Positions 47,530 through 56,414 of a stretch of 64,000 nucleotides of DNA are shown here, in pieces. The stretch spans positions 124,001 to 188,000 of the forward strand of contig NZ_JABASR010000008.1 of assembly GCF_016107525.1 (NCBI RefSeq), read 5' to 3'. The position numbers and the translations under genes were made by a program. Below the pieces are notes generated by a model. The model had not been told where the DNA came from, searched no databases, and saw only the letters and a list, made by a program, of their open reading frames with translations. This stretch comes from Psychrobacter aquimaris. GTDB lineage: Bacteria; Pseudomonadota; Gammaproteobacteria; Pseudomonadales; Moraxellaceae. Each line of letters opens with the position of its first letter. The first letter of the stretch is position 1.

Positions 47530-48888
47530 GTGAGTAACTCCATCAAACTAGCGATACTTGGTCTGGGCACCGTCGGTACGGGCGTGATCAATCTAATCAA
47601 TGACAACTTAAATGAGCTAAAACGCCGTAGCGGACGCGACATTATCATTACCGAAGTTGGTACGCGCCGTCATCGTGATGATATTGATCCCAATATTATG
47701 CAAAACAGTGACTTGATGGCAACTGCTGCAAGCGACGATGTCGATATCGTGATCGAGGTGATTGGCGGTACTACGTTAGCAAAAGATGTCATCATGCACG
47801 CCATCAAAAATGGTAAGCATGTGGTGACTGCAAACAAGGCCCTATTGGCTGAACACGGCAATGAGATTTTTGCGTTCGCTGAAGAGAATAATGTCCATGT
47901 TGCTTATGAAGCAGCAGTCGCAGGCGGTATCCCCATCATTAAGGTAATGCGCGAAGCACTCGCTGCCAATAAAATTGATTGGCTGGCTGGCATCATCAAC
48001 GGTACTGGCAACTTTATCATGACTGAAATGCGTGATAAAGGTCGCCCGTTTGCCGACGTGCTCAGTGAAGCACAGGAATTGGGTTATGCAGAAGCAGACC
48101 CAACTTTTGATGTCGAAGGTATTGATGCAGCTCATAAACTGGCACTACTCGCCTCTATCGCCTTTGGTATTCCGCTGCAATTTGATAAGGTCTACTGTGA
48201 AGGCATCACTGGCATCACCTTGCAAGACGTCAACTATGCTGAAGAGCTTGGCTACCGCATCAAGCATTTGGGCTTTGCCGTACGTCGTGATGGTCAAGGC
48301 AATGATGAGGCTTCTGGTATCGAACTACGCGTGCACCCAACGCTAATTCCGCAGGATGCGTTACTGGCCAACGTCAATGGTGTGAAAAATGCGGTGTTGG
48401 TCAATTCTCATCCACTTGGACAGACATTATATTGCGGCGATGGGGCTGGGGCTGGGGCAACCGCTTCTGCGGTAATGGCCGATGTGATGGACTTAGTTCG
48501 TGTTCTAGGTAGCAAAGATAGTAACGATGAAAGCAACAGTAATCAGAACAACCATGGCCACCATGTACCGCATTTAGCATTTATCCCTGAGCAGCTATCA
48601 GACACGCCCATATTGCGCGCTGAGCAGATGATTACAGGTTATTATTTGCGCGTACACGCTTATGACAGCCCTGGTGTGTTGGCAGATATTACTCGTATCC
48701 TAAGCGATGCTGGTATCAATATCGACGCGATTTTACAAAAACCTGCGCACAAAGTTGGTCAAGTTCCCGTCATTATCTTGACACTGCCCGTGGTCGAAAG
48801 TCAGATGAATCTAGCCATCGAAAAAATTGAAAAATTAAATACCATTACTGATAAAGTAGTACGCATTCGCTTAGATGAGCTAGCATAA
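47530..48888 (+). CDS. hom: Homoserine dehydrogenase
   Basis: Reduces aspartate semialdehyde to homoserine for threonine and methionine synthesis. The 452 residues include the NAD(P)-binding motif LGLGTVGTGV, KHVVTANKALLAEHG near 98-112, the catalytic region GIINGTGNFIMTEM and EAQELGYAEADPTFDVEGIDAAHK near 178-201, and a C-terminal ACT domain (YYLRVHAYDSPGVLADITRI near 376) expected to bind threonine as feedback inhibitor. The start is GTG at 47530 with GAGG upstream. A Ser/Asn/His-rich insert near 335-352 is unusual. thrC, the usual next gene, is absent. Confidence 0.95.
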   Translation: MSNSIKLAILGLGTVGTGVINLINDNLNELKRRSGRDIIITEVGTRRHRDDIDPNIMQNSDLMATAASDDVDIVIEVIGGTTLAKDVIMHAIKNGKHVVTANKALLAEHGNEIFAFAEENNVHVAYEAAVAGGIPIIKVMREALAANKIDWLAGIINGTGNFIMTEMRDKGRPFADVLSEAQELGYAEADPTFDVEGIDAAHKLALLASIAFGIPLQFDKVYCEGITGITLQDVNYAEELGYRIKHLGFAVRRDGQGNDEASGIELRVHPTLIPQDALLANVNGVKNAVLVNSHPLGQTLYCGDGAGAGATASAVMADVMDLVRVLGSKDSNDESNSNQNNHGHHVPHLAFIPEQLSDTPILRAEQMITGYYLRVHAYDSPGVLADITRILSDAGINIDAILQKPAHKVGQVPVIILTLPVVESQMNLAIEKIEKLNTITDKVVRIRLDELA

Positions 48889-48984
48889 AGCACGCAGTTA
48901 TTAAGTCTGATAGATGCTATTTAGTCGGCGTTTGGTTTTAATTCAAACAAACTCATTTAAAATACGTAAAAAGGAATAATAACG

Positions 48985-50166
48985 ATGTCAAATGATGCAA
49001 TTGTAATTTTAAACGGCGCACGTACCCCAATGGGCGGCTTCCAAGGCGCACTAAAAGATATGAGCGCAACTGAACTTGGCGGTGCTGCTATTAAAGCCGC
49101 TGTCGAACGCTCAGGTGTGGCAGTCGATAGTATTGACGAAGTCATTATGGGCTGTATCTTGACCGCAGGCTTAGGTCAAGGCCCTGCACGTCAAGCGATG
49201 CGTAATGCGGGTTTATCTGATGCGACTGGCGCTGTCACTATTAACAAGCTTTGTGGTTCAGGGCTAAAAGCAATCATGCAAGCACATGACGGCATCAAGG
49301 CTGGTAGTTTCAATGTGGCAGTCGCTGGTGGCATGGAATCAATGACCAATGCGCCATACATCATGCCAGGGTCACGTAGCGGCTATCGTATGGGACATAA
49401 AGAAGTCAAAGATCACATGTTCTTAGACGGTTTAGAAGATGCTGAAACTGGCAAACTGATGGGTATGTTTGCTCAAGAAATGGCCGATGAAAAAGGTTAT
49501 ACCCGTGAGCAAATGGATGAGTTTGCTATCGAATCGCTAAATCGTGCGCTCACTGCTATCAAAGACGATCACTTTAAAGACGAAATCGTACCAGTGACTT
49601 TTAAAACCCGTAAAGGTGAGCAAACCGTCGATACCGATGAGCAACCAGCGCTTGCCAATGCTGAGCGTATCCCTACTCTACGCCCAGCCTTTGCCAAAGA
49701 TGGCACTATCACAGCAGCAAACGCCAGCTCAATCTCCGACGGCGCGGCGGCGGTTGTGGTCATGAAAGAATCACAAGCAAAAGCTGAAGGTCTTGATTAT
49801 CAAGCGCGTATCATTGCGACCGCATCAAACTCTCGTCATCCAAGCGAATTTACCATTGCTCCGATTGGCGCGATTGAAAAAGTATTGACCAGTGCTGGCT
49901 GGTCAGTCGCTGATGTTGACCTGTGGGAAATTAACGAAGCGTTTGCGATGGTGACCATGGCGGCGATGGACGAGCTAAAAATCGACCATGCTAAAGTAAA
50001 CGTCGAAGGCGGCGCTTGTGCACTCGGTCATCCAGTAGGCTGTTCAGGTGCTCGTATCTTGATCACGCTTATCAACTCTCTCAAGCGTACTGGCGGCAAA
50101 AAAGGCGTTGCGACACTTTGTATCGGAGGCGGTGAAGCCGTTGCTGTTGCTATTGAACTTGCTTAA
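48985..50166 (+). CDS. Acetyl-CoA C-acetyltransferase (thiolase)
   Basis: A biosynthetic-type thiolase interconverting two acetyl-CoA and acetoacetyl-CoA. The 393 residues fit the tetrameric family. It opens AIVILNGARTPMGGFQGAL, has the acyl-enzyme cysteine in TINKLCGSGLKAIMQAHD near 89, GGMESMTNAPYIMPGSR, NEAFAMVTMAAMDEL with the histidine-site region, and the C-terminal GGACALGHPVGCSGARI carrying His and Cys. Whether it serves polyhydroxybutyrate, acetoacetate or mevalonate-type use cannot be told; no phaB or atoDA lies nearby. An AAGGA site precedes the ATG and a terminator follows. Confidence 0.93.
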   Translation: MSNDAIVILNGARTPMGGFQGALKDMSATELGGAAIKAAVERSGVAVDSIDEVIMGCILTAGLGQGPARQAMRNAGLSDATGAVTINKLCGSGLKAIMQAHDGIKAGSFNVAVAGGMESMTNAPYIMPGSRSGYRMGHKEVKDHMFLDGLEDAETGKLMGMFAQEMADEKGYTREQMDEFAIESLNRALTAIKDDHFKDEIVPVTFKTRKGEQTVDTDEQPALANAERIPTLRPAFAKDGTITAANASSISDGAAAVVVMKESQAKAEGLDYQARIIATASNSRHPSEFTIAPIGAIEKVLTSAGWSVADVDLWEINEAFAMVTMAAMDELKIDHAKVNVEGGACALGHPVGCSGARILITLINSLKRTGGKKGVATLCIGGGEAVAVAIELA

Positions 50167-50239
50167 TAATTGATTATTTTAAGTATTTAGCAAGCTCAAA
50201 ATGAATATATAATTTTATTTATTATTAACTTTCTTAATA

Positions 50240-50278
50240 TCAAAAAACCGCATTGCTTATTGCTATGCGGTTTTTTTG
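50240..50278 (+). terminator. Terminator of the thiolase gene
   Basis: Arms aaaaaaccgcat and atgcggttttttt. The remaining roughly 275 bp to the next gene contains no credible coding region. Confidence 0.85.
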
Positions 50279-50554
50279 TGTCTATTACCTCTTAAAGCAC
50301 ATCAAATATTGCTCTCTGTAAAAATGCGTTCATTTATACCCCAGCTGTGTTATGCCACTTACAGCCTATTACACGCAATTACTTCAAGCGCACACTTTGC
50401 TACCTTGCTCATATATCTCATAGAAAATCATGATGTTAGGATTACTAACAAGTCGATGTAGAGGCTACTCACATGGCTCGCTACACATTTTATTATAAGA
50501 ATACTGTTTTTAAAATAACTAATAATGACTAACTCATAAAAAAGGAAGACAACA

Positions 50555-51403
50555 ATGAGCCAACTAATTCGTTTAAAAGATATCCAAGCCACCCATAAAG
50601 ATTTAATCGGTGATGACTATTATGACCCAACAGGCAAAACTGCTTATGGCGTCAATGAAGAAAAAATCGGCAAAATTGAAGGCGCTTTAGTAGAAGATAC
50701 TACTGGTCGTATTCGTTATTTAATTGTTGATGTTGGTGGCTGGTTCAGCTCAAAGGAAGTATTGGTACCCGCCGGTTTGGCACGTATCGTTGGTGATGAT
50801 GTATTCTTTGATAGCTTGACCAAGGCGCAAGTTGATGCCATGGAAGTATATGACCACGATTATCAATATAGCTATAAAGACCAATATCAAAAAGATCGTC
50901 AAGCCTTTGTCGCTGATAGCGTTCCAGTTGCAGAGCGTATGGAGATTGCAGACCATGACTATAACGCGCCAAATACCCTAGAGTTGCTAGAAGAACGTCT
51001 GACTGTCAATAAAGATCGCATCGTGGCAGGTTTGGTTAAGGTCGGCAAACATGTAGTGACCGAAGAACGCAACGTCGATGTTGAACTAGAAGAAGAGCAT
51101 GCTAATATCCAGCGCACCCATGTAGATCGTCCGACAGACCGTCATATCGGTGATATTGATGGTAATCAAACCATTGAGGTTGAATTAGAAGCGGAACGTG
51201 CACGTGTTAATAAAGAAACCTACGTATCTGAAGAAGTAAACGTAGGTAAAACTACTGAACGTCATATCGAAACTATCGCTGAGACCATCCAGCGTGAAGA
51301 ATTAGATATTGATGGCGATGGTAACGTAGTAGACCGCGAAGGCAACATCGTTGACCGTGATGGTATTACTGCTGAAGACGTACGCCGTGCTCGTGGTATG
51401 TAA
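50555..51403 (+). CDS. PRC-barrel and DUF2382 domain protein
   Basis: A 282-residue soluble, acidic protein. The N-terminal PRC-barrel (about 25-100; KIEGALVEDTTGRIRYLIVD, FSSKEVLVPAGLARIVGDD) is followed by a DUF2382 domain (about 145-260) opening LELLEERLTVNKDRIVAGLV and containing RERNVDVELEEEHA-like and RARVNKETYVSEEVNVGK repeats. These YsnF/AvaK-type proteins are linked to general stress in several bacteria; no molecular function is set. A strong AAAAGGAAG site precedes the ATG. A second DUF2382 gene follows. Confidence 0.88.
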   Translation: MSQLIRLKDIQATHKDLIGDDYYDPTGKTAYGVNEEKIGKIEGALVEDTTGRIRYLIVDVGGWFSSKEVLVPAGLARIVGDDVFFDSLTKAQVDAMEVYDHDYQYSYKDQYQKDRQAFVADSVPVAERMEIADHDYNAPNTLELLEERLTVNKDRIVAGLVKVGKHVVTEERNVDVELEEEHANIQRTHVDRPTDRHIGDIDGNQTIEVELEAERARVNKETYVSEEVNVGKTTERHIETIAETIQREELDIDGDGNVVDREGNIVDRDGITAEDVRRARGM

Positions 51404-51512
51404 TACGCTAAACCGTCATCCTGTTTGGCTGTTATTTAAAAGAAGTTAAATAGAATAATACCAAGCAACACATGACAGTAATAAGCAGCTAGGTATTTTT
51501 ACTTAGTGAACT

Positions 51513-51541
51513 AAGACCAGAGCATGTCTCTGGTCTTTTTT
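51513..51541 (+). terminator. Terminator of the PRC/DUF2382 gene
   Basis: Stem aagaccagag with ctctggtctt, then T-run. Confidence 0.88.
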
Positions 51542-51640
51542 TACTTATGAGAATTAAAAATACTTAGTGATAGATGATAAAGCTAACTTGGCAAAATATG
51601 CAAAAATGACTTTTAAATATTTTATAACTATAAGGATATT

Positions 51641-52285
51641 ATGATGACTATCAATCACGACGACAGCATCCAGAAAGACAGCTTTTTACAAGAGAGCTTA
51701 CATGACAAGAAAATAGCATCAAATAACCAGAATCCTTCAATAAACCAAGTGGATGATATAGGAAGTAACAGTATAGGAAGTAATGATATAGATAGTACCA
51801 ATCATAATGTTGGTCACTTGGAGCTATTAGAAGAGCGTCCTGTCGTCAATAAAGAGCGTTTAGATGTTGGCAAAGTAACGGTGACCAAGCACGCTCGTAC
51901 TAAAACTATTGATGTGCCCATTGAGTTGGTAGAAGAATATATTACTATTCGCACTGAATACCACGATGCGAAAAGTCAGGACTTATTATCAGGTAATTAT
52001 GACGAACAAGATATCTTGCGTCATGTTGAGCCATCGTTAGATAGCAAGGCGGTCGTTACCGTAAATGGTAAACAGATCGAAATTGGTGATGAACCTATTG
52101 AAATTGTCTTATCACGTCAAGTGGCTACCATTACTAAAGACACTTATGCTATCCAAGAAATCGATATCAATAAGACTACTCATACCCATACAGATAGTAT
52201 CCAAGTAGAGCTTAAGCATGAAGAATTAGATGTGAAGGAAGAGGGATTTTTGGCACATGAGTCTAGCACCACTCCTGATAAATAA
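51641..52285 (+). CDS. DUF2382 domain protein without PRC-barrel
   Basis: A 214-residue acidic protein. The first roughly 60 residues are Asn/Asp/Ser-rich and look disordered (with a repeated NSIGSNDIDS-like pattern). The rest is a DUF2382 domain: LELLEERPVVNKERLDVGKV (about 60-79), VPIELVEEYITIRTEY, and IVLSRQVATITKDTYAIQEI. Homology to the upstream gene over the DUF2382 part suggests duplication. Probably stress-related by family association only. It has its own terminator, and one lies between the two genes, so they are separately expressed. Confidence 0.85.
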   Translation: MMTINHDDSIQKDSFLQESLHDKKIASNNQNPSINQVDDIGSNSIGSNDIDSTNHNVGHLELLEERPVVNKERLDVGKVTVTKHARTKTIDVPIELVEEYITIRTEYHDAKSQDLLSGNYDEQDILRHVEPSLDSKAVVTVNGKQIEIGDEPIEIVLSRQVATITKDTYAIQEIDINKTTHTHTDSIQVELKHEELDVKEEGFLAHESSTTPDK

Positions 52286-52312
52286 TTTTGCTGACTCTTC
52301 AAAACTAGACAT

Positions 52313-52343
52313 AAAAAAAAGCAACGATGACGTTGCTTTTTTC
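52313..52343. terminator. Bidirectional terminator
   Basis: Stem aaaaaagcaacg with cgttgctttttt around a 4-nt loop, between the converging DUF2382 and lipoprotein genes. Confidence 0.88.
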
Positions 52344-52358
52344 GTGATTGCTTACTTG

Positions 52359-52892
52359 TTACGAGGTTTTCTTACATTCGTAAGTGCTGACATTCGCGGC
52401 ATCTGCACCTGCTGTACGCATCACACCAGTCTCACGCGCTTCATGTGCTACACGCCACTGGGTAAAACCCTCACTGCCATCAAGAGCTGTTGCTACTTCA
52501 AACACTTCTGGATTACTGGCTTCATTGGTTTTACTTAATGTCACAGTACCCGTATCTGTCGCGATGACCACTTGCTTGGCATCTTCTTTATAAGTTGCGT
52601 TAACTTTTAGCTCAGGTGAGCACAGATAAGCTATTTGATTGACGCCACTATTGACGGAAGCTACGGTATCATCCTGTACTTCACTAAGCGATGCATCCGC
52701 TGTATCGACAACCACCTCATTGGGCTCAGCAGGTTCAGCTGACATTGGAACCGTTTCTTCGGTATGGGCACCATCATCTATACCCGCCTCTGTCTCAGAC
52801 TGTTGCTGACAAGCACTAATCGTCAGGACGCCAGCAAGTAGGCCAGTCAGCGCCACAGAGGTACGCAACTGTTTTAATAACTCTATAGTCAT
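52359..52892 (-). CDS. Lipoprotein with MliC-like C-terminal domain
   Basis: A 177-residue lipoprotein with signal LTGLLAGVLTISAC (lipid-modified Cys near 28), an acidic linker (about 30-85), and a C-terminal domain of about 90 residues from IAYLCSPELKVNATY to YECKK. The latter has a cysteine at each end and WRVAHEAR, reminiscent of MliC-type inhibitors of c-type lysozyme. That assignment is tentative. The ATG at 52892 is chosen over 52922 because GGGAGAG precedes it at proper spacing. Confidence 0.7.
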   Translation of the reverse strand: MTIELLKQLRTSVALTGLLAGVLTISACQQQSETEAGIDDGAHTEETVPMSAEPAEPNEVVVDTADASLSEVQDDTVASVNSGVNQIAYLCSPELKVNATYKEDAKQVVIATDTGTVTLSKTNEASNPEVFEVATALDGSEGFTQWRVAHEARETGVMRTAGADAANVSTYECKKTS

Positions 52893-53067
52893 AACACTCT
52901 CCCAAATAAATATGTTAAACACTATAGCGTGTCCATAAATTCACGCCTATGTTGAATTTGTAAGCAATCAATACAAAATATAGCCAACGCATTTGTGAAA
53001 AGTTAACTTCACTATCTAAACATAATATAGTCGGTTCAAAATAAATGAGAGAAAAAGACAGCGAGCA

Positions 53068-53114
53068 AATACAGAAAAGCCCTTATCTAAAGTAGATAAG
53101 GGCTTTTCTGTATT
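53068..53114 (-). terminator. Terminator of secA
   Basis: Perfect 22-bp stem from aatacagaaaagccctta through tcta with its complement and a 3-nt loop. Unusually long; symmetrical in both directions. Confidence 0.88.
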
Positions 53115-53126
53115 CGCTTATGGCTG

Positions 53127-55892
53127 CTATATTTTACCATGACATTGCTTGTACTTAAGGCCTGAACCACAAGGGCATGGGGCGTTACGACTGATATTCA
53201 TACCAGCGTATGGGTCTGCCTCATTGGAATTACTGCCACTACCTACCATAGCACTACCAGCAAGATTGCGATTTTGCGCGGCGGCTTTGTCAGCACCACT
53301 ATCCATATTATCAATATCATTATGCTCGAACTGCATTTGCATATGAGCAGCATTCTCACGCTGCTGTATTTCCAGCGCTTCTAGCTCTTCTTTGGTCGGA
53401 ATATGCACACGTGATAAATCTTGAACTGTCTCAGATTTAATTGCGCCAAGCATCATTTGGAACAGCTCAAATGATTCACGCTTATATTCTTGCTCAGGGT
53501 TTTTCTGTGCATAACCACGCAGATGAATGCCTTTACGCAGCTGATCCATTTGGGTCAAATGCTCTTTCCAATGCTTGTCTAAACTTTGCAGCATAAAGTG
53601 ACGCTCAAGCTGAGCAGCATCTTTTTCACCCATCTGCTCACGGCGACTGTGATAGCGATCGATAGCTGTTTGGATGATTTTGGCACGTAAGCCTTCTTCA
53701 TCTAAGCGGCGATCTTCATCAAGCCAATCATTGATAGGCATGGTAATCTTAAATTCATTTTCAAGCTCGTCTTCTAAGCCATCAATATTCCATTGGTCAT
53801 CGATAGAACCTGGCGGAATAAATTGGTTAATCATGGCGTTATAGACTTCTTCGTGCATAATTTCAATGGCTTCCAGCAAATCCATCTCTGCTAGCAAGTC
53901 GTCACGCTGACCATAAATAACTTTACGCTGCTCATTGGCGACGTCATCATATTTCAACAGATTTTTACGCGCATCAAAATCGCGGCTTTCTACTTTACCT
54001 TGGGCATTTTCAATCGATTTTGAGACCATTTTATGCTCAATGGCTTCATCTTCTTTAAGCCCCATGGCACGCATCATATTAACAACGCGGTCACCGGCAA
54101 AGATACGCATCAAGTCATCTTCGAGCGATAAAAAGAAACGCGACATCCCAGGGTCACCTTGACGACCCGCACGACCACGTAACTGGTTATCGATACGACG
54201 TGATTCATGGCGCTCAGAACCAATGATATGTAAACCGCCAGCCGCAACCACTTGGTCATGCTTGACTTGCCATTCTGCTTTCAGACGTGCCATTTCTTCA
54301 GGACTGACCGAATCGATATCTTCAATAAACGACTGCCAGTTACCACCAAGGATAATATCGGTACCACGACCCGCCATGTTAGTCGCGATCGTTACCGATT
54401 TTGGACTACCCGCCTGAGCAATGATTTCGGCTTCACGCTCGTGTTGTTTAGCGTTTAGGACGTTATGCTTGACGCTTTCTTGATCGAGCAAATAAGACAA
54501 CTCTTCACTGGCTTCAATCGTTGCTGTACCGACCAATACTGGCGCACCTTTGGCTTGAATTTCTTTAATCTCGCGGATAATACCTTTGTATTTGCCTAGC
54601 TTGGTTAAGAAAATCTGGTCATCCATATCTATACGAGCAATCGGCTCGTGCGTTGGGATGACAATGACATCTAAGTCATAAGTGGATTTAAATTCTGCCG
54701 CTTCGGTATCAGCGGTACCTGTCATGCCTGATAATTTTTCATACAAACGGAAGTAGTTCTGGAACGTCGTGGTTGCAAGCGTTTGGTTTTCTGCTTGAAT
54801 TTCGACGTTTTCTTTGGCTTCTACCGCTTGATGCAGACCTTCTGACCAACGGCGACCAGGCATGGTGCGACCGGTGTTTTCATCAACGATAACCACTTCG
54901 CCGTCATCGACGATATAGTGCACGTTTTTAACAAACACATGATGGGCACGAATGGCAGCTTGTACGTGAGCCAATAATGGCAAACGACTTGGGCTATATA
55001 AACTTTCATTTTCGCCCAACTCGCCGACTTCGATTAAGAAGCGCTCAATTTTTTCATAGCCTTTTTCGCTGATTTCAATCTGGCGATTCTTTTCATCAAT
55101 CCAGAAGTCTTCTTCTTCGTTATTCTTATTGGCTTCTTCATCTTTTGAGCGAATCAGCACAGGGATAATGGTATTAATCAGCGCGTACATACGTGAAGAA
55201 TCTTCGGCTTGACCTGAGATAATCAGCGGCGTACGAGCCTCGTCGATTAAAATAGAGTCAATTTCATCGATAATACAGAAGTTTAATGGACGCTGCTTTT
55301 TCTCTTTTAAACTAAAAACCATGTTATCGCGCAGATAATCAAAGCCGTATTCGTTATTGGTACCGTAAGTGATATCCGCTTGATAAGCGTCGATTTTTTC
55401 TTGTGGCGGCTGCTGTGAATAAATAACACCAACGGTCATGCCCAAAAAGCCAAATAATGGACGGTTCAATTCAGCATCACGCGCTGCCAAATAATCGTTA
55501 ACTGTAACCAGATGGACGCCTTTGCCACTGATGGCATTGAGGTACATGGCCAAAGTACCCATTAGGGTTTTACCTTCACCCGTTTTCATCTCAGCGATTT
55601 TGCCTTCGTGCAAGGTGATACCACCGATCAGCTGCACATCATAATGACGCATACCATTGACGCGTAATGACGCTTCACGGCAGACTGCAAACGCTTCTGG
55701 TAGTAATGCATCTAAGCTTTCACCATTTTGGTGGCGTGCTTTAAACTCTTCAGTTTTTTGTTGTAATTGCTCATCAGATAGGGCTTGTACCGCAGCCTCT
55801 TGTGCGTTGATTTTGCTGACCACTTTGCGCATACGTTTTAATTCGCGCTCGTTTTTAGTGCCAACCACACTGCCTATAATCTTTGATAACAT
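53127..55892 (-). CDS. secA: Preprotein translocase ATPase SecA
   Basis: The motor of the Sec secretion pathway at SecYEG. The 921 residues show Walker [12 protein letters not shown] near 102-112, the DEAD-like [23 protein letters not shown] near 205-227, the preprotein crosslinking domain, motif [20 protein letters not shown] near 500, [10 protein letters not shown] and a C-terminal zinc domain [14 protein letters not shown] for SecB binding. The length is near E. coli SecA (901), with a longer acidic/Gln-rich linker before the zinc tail. A short repetitive frame lies just upstream. Confidence 0.96.
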   Translation of the reverse strand: MLSKIIGSVVGTKNERELKRMRKVVSKINAQEAAVQALSDEQLQQKTEEFKARHQNGESLDALLPEAFAVCREASLRVNGMRHYDVQLIGGITLHEGKIAEMKTGEGKTLMGTLAMYLNAISGKGVHLVTVNDYLAARDAELNRPLFGFLGMTVGVIYSQQPPQEKIDAYQADITYGTNNEYGFDYLRDNMVFSLKEKKQRPLNFCIIDEIDSILIDEARTPLIISGQAEDSSRMYALINTIIPVLIRSKDEEANKNNEEEDFWIDEKNRQIEISEKGYEKIERFLIEVGELGENESLYSPSRLPLLAHVQAAIRAHHVFVKNVHYIVDDGEVVIVDENTGRTMPGRRWSEGLHQAVEAKENVEIQAENQTLATTTFQNYFRLYEKLSGMTGTADTEAAEFKSTYDLDVIVIPTHEPIARIDMDDQIFLTKLGKYKGIIREIKEIQAKGAPVLVGTATIEASEELSYLLDQESVKHNVLNAKQHEREAEIIAQAGSPKSVTIATNMAGRGTDIILGGNWQSFIEDIDSVSPEEMARLKAEWQVKHDQVVAAGGLHIIGSERHESRRIDNQLRGRAGRQGDPGMSRFFLSLEDDLMRIFAGDRVVNMMRAMGLKEDEAIEHKMVSKSIENAQGKVESRDFDARKNLLKYDDVANEQRKVIYGQRDDLLAEMDLLEAIEIMHEEVYNAMINQFIPPGSIDDQWNIDGLEDELENEFKITMPINDWLDEDRRLDEEGLRAKIIQTAIDRYHSRREQMGEKDAAQLERHFMLQSLDKHWKEHLTQMDQLRKGIHLRGYAQKNPEQEYKRESFELFQMMLGAIKSETVQDLSRVHIPTKEELEALEIQQRENAAHMQMQFEHNDIDNMDSGADKAAAQNRNLAGSAMVGSGSNSNEADPYAGMNISRNAPCPCGSGLKYKQCHGKI

Positions 55893-55922
55893 AATTTTTT
55901 GACCTATGGAAATATTCGATAA

Positions 55923-56090
55923 TTAGTGCGCATTAGCCAAAGCTTCGCCCGCTGCCGCCTTGTCATTACAGTCATCATCTGACTCAGTACCTGTTGTTAA
56001 CAAAGCACCTCTTAACAAAACACTGATTAATAAGGTACTGCCTAATGAAGTGTCGCCTAATGAAGTATCGCCTAATGAAGTATCGCCCAA
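55923..56090 (-). other. Short repetitive open frame upstream of secA
   Basis: On the minus strand a TTG-initiated frame of 55 codons reads LGDTS three times, then LGSTLLISVLLRGALLTTGT and an acidic/Ala tail, ending 30 bp before the secA ATG. No Shine-Dalgarno is visible. It could be a leader peptide, or chance translation of the 15-bp repeat. It bears no resemblance to the SecM arrest motif. Confidence 0.25.
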
Positions 56091-56100
56091 TTAAGTGTGA
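55996..56100. repeat. 15-bp tandem repeat, seven units
   Basis: Four clear units (cctaatgaagtgtcg, cctaatgaagtatcg twice, cccaattaagtgtga) at 56041-56100 are preceded by three degenerate ones (gttaacaaagcacct, cttaacaaaacactg, attaataaggtactg). It lies in the 522-bp secA/mutS divergent spacer. Confidence 0.85.
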
Positions 56101-56414
56101 CGTCATTATATATGGTTATGACGCCGATGGATACAAGGGCAGCGAGTAGATATTTGCCGACGTAAAAGCACAGCAGGACGTGCTAAAATAACACTGACAC
56201 TTTCACACTTCTTAGTTTTTTGACTGCTAAATTTGCGCGCTATGATAAACCTTTAATAAAGCTATTTTGGTAAAAATCAACCAGAATTCCATAAATCACC
56301 CACTCATAAGCGAGTGTTTTTCTCATCTATTTTTTTGCGCTGATATGTATATACCGTTGTTCATTTAACGCCAGCTTACTAAAAAATCCTTTTAAGCATT
56401 ATAAGAGACTCTGC

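Noticed and set aside
50276..50461. 61-codon frame after the thiolase terminator
   Set aside because: Begins inside the terminator T-run; composition is not protein-like.
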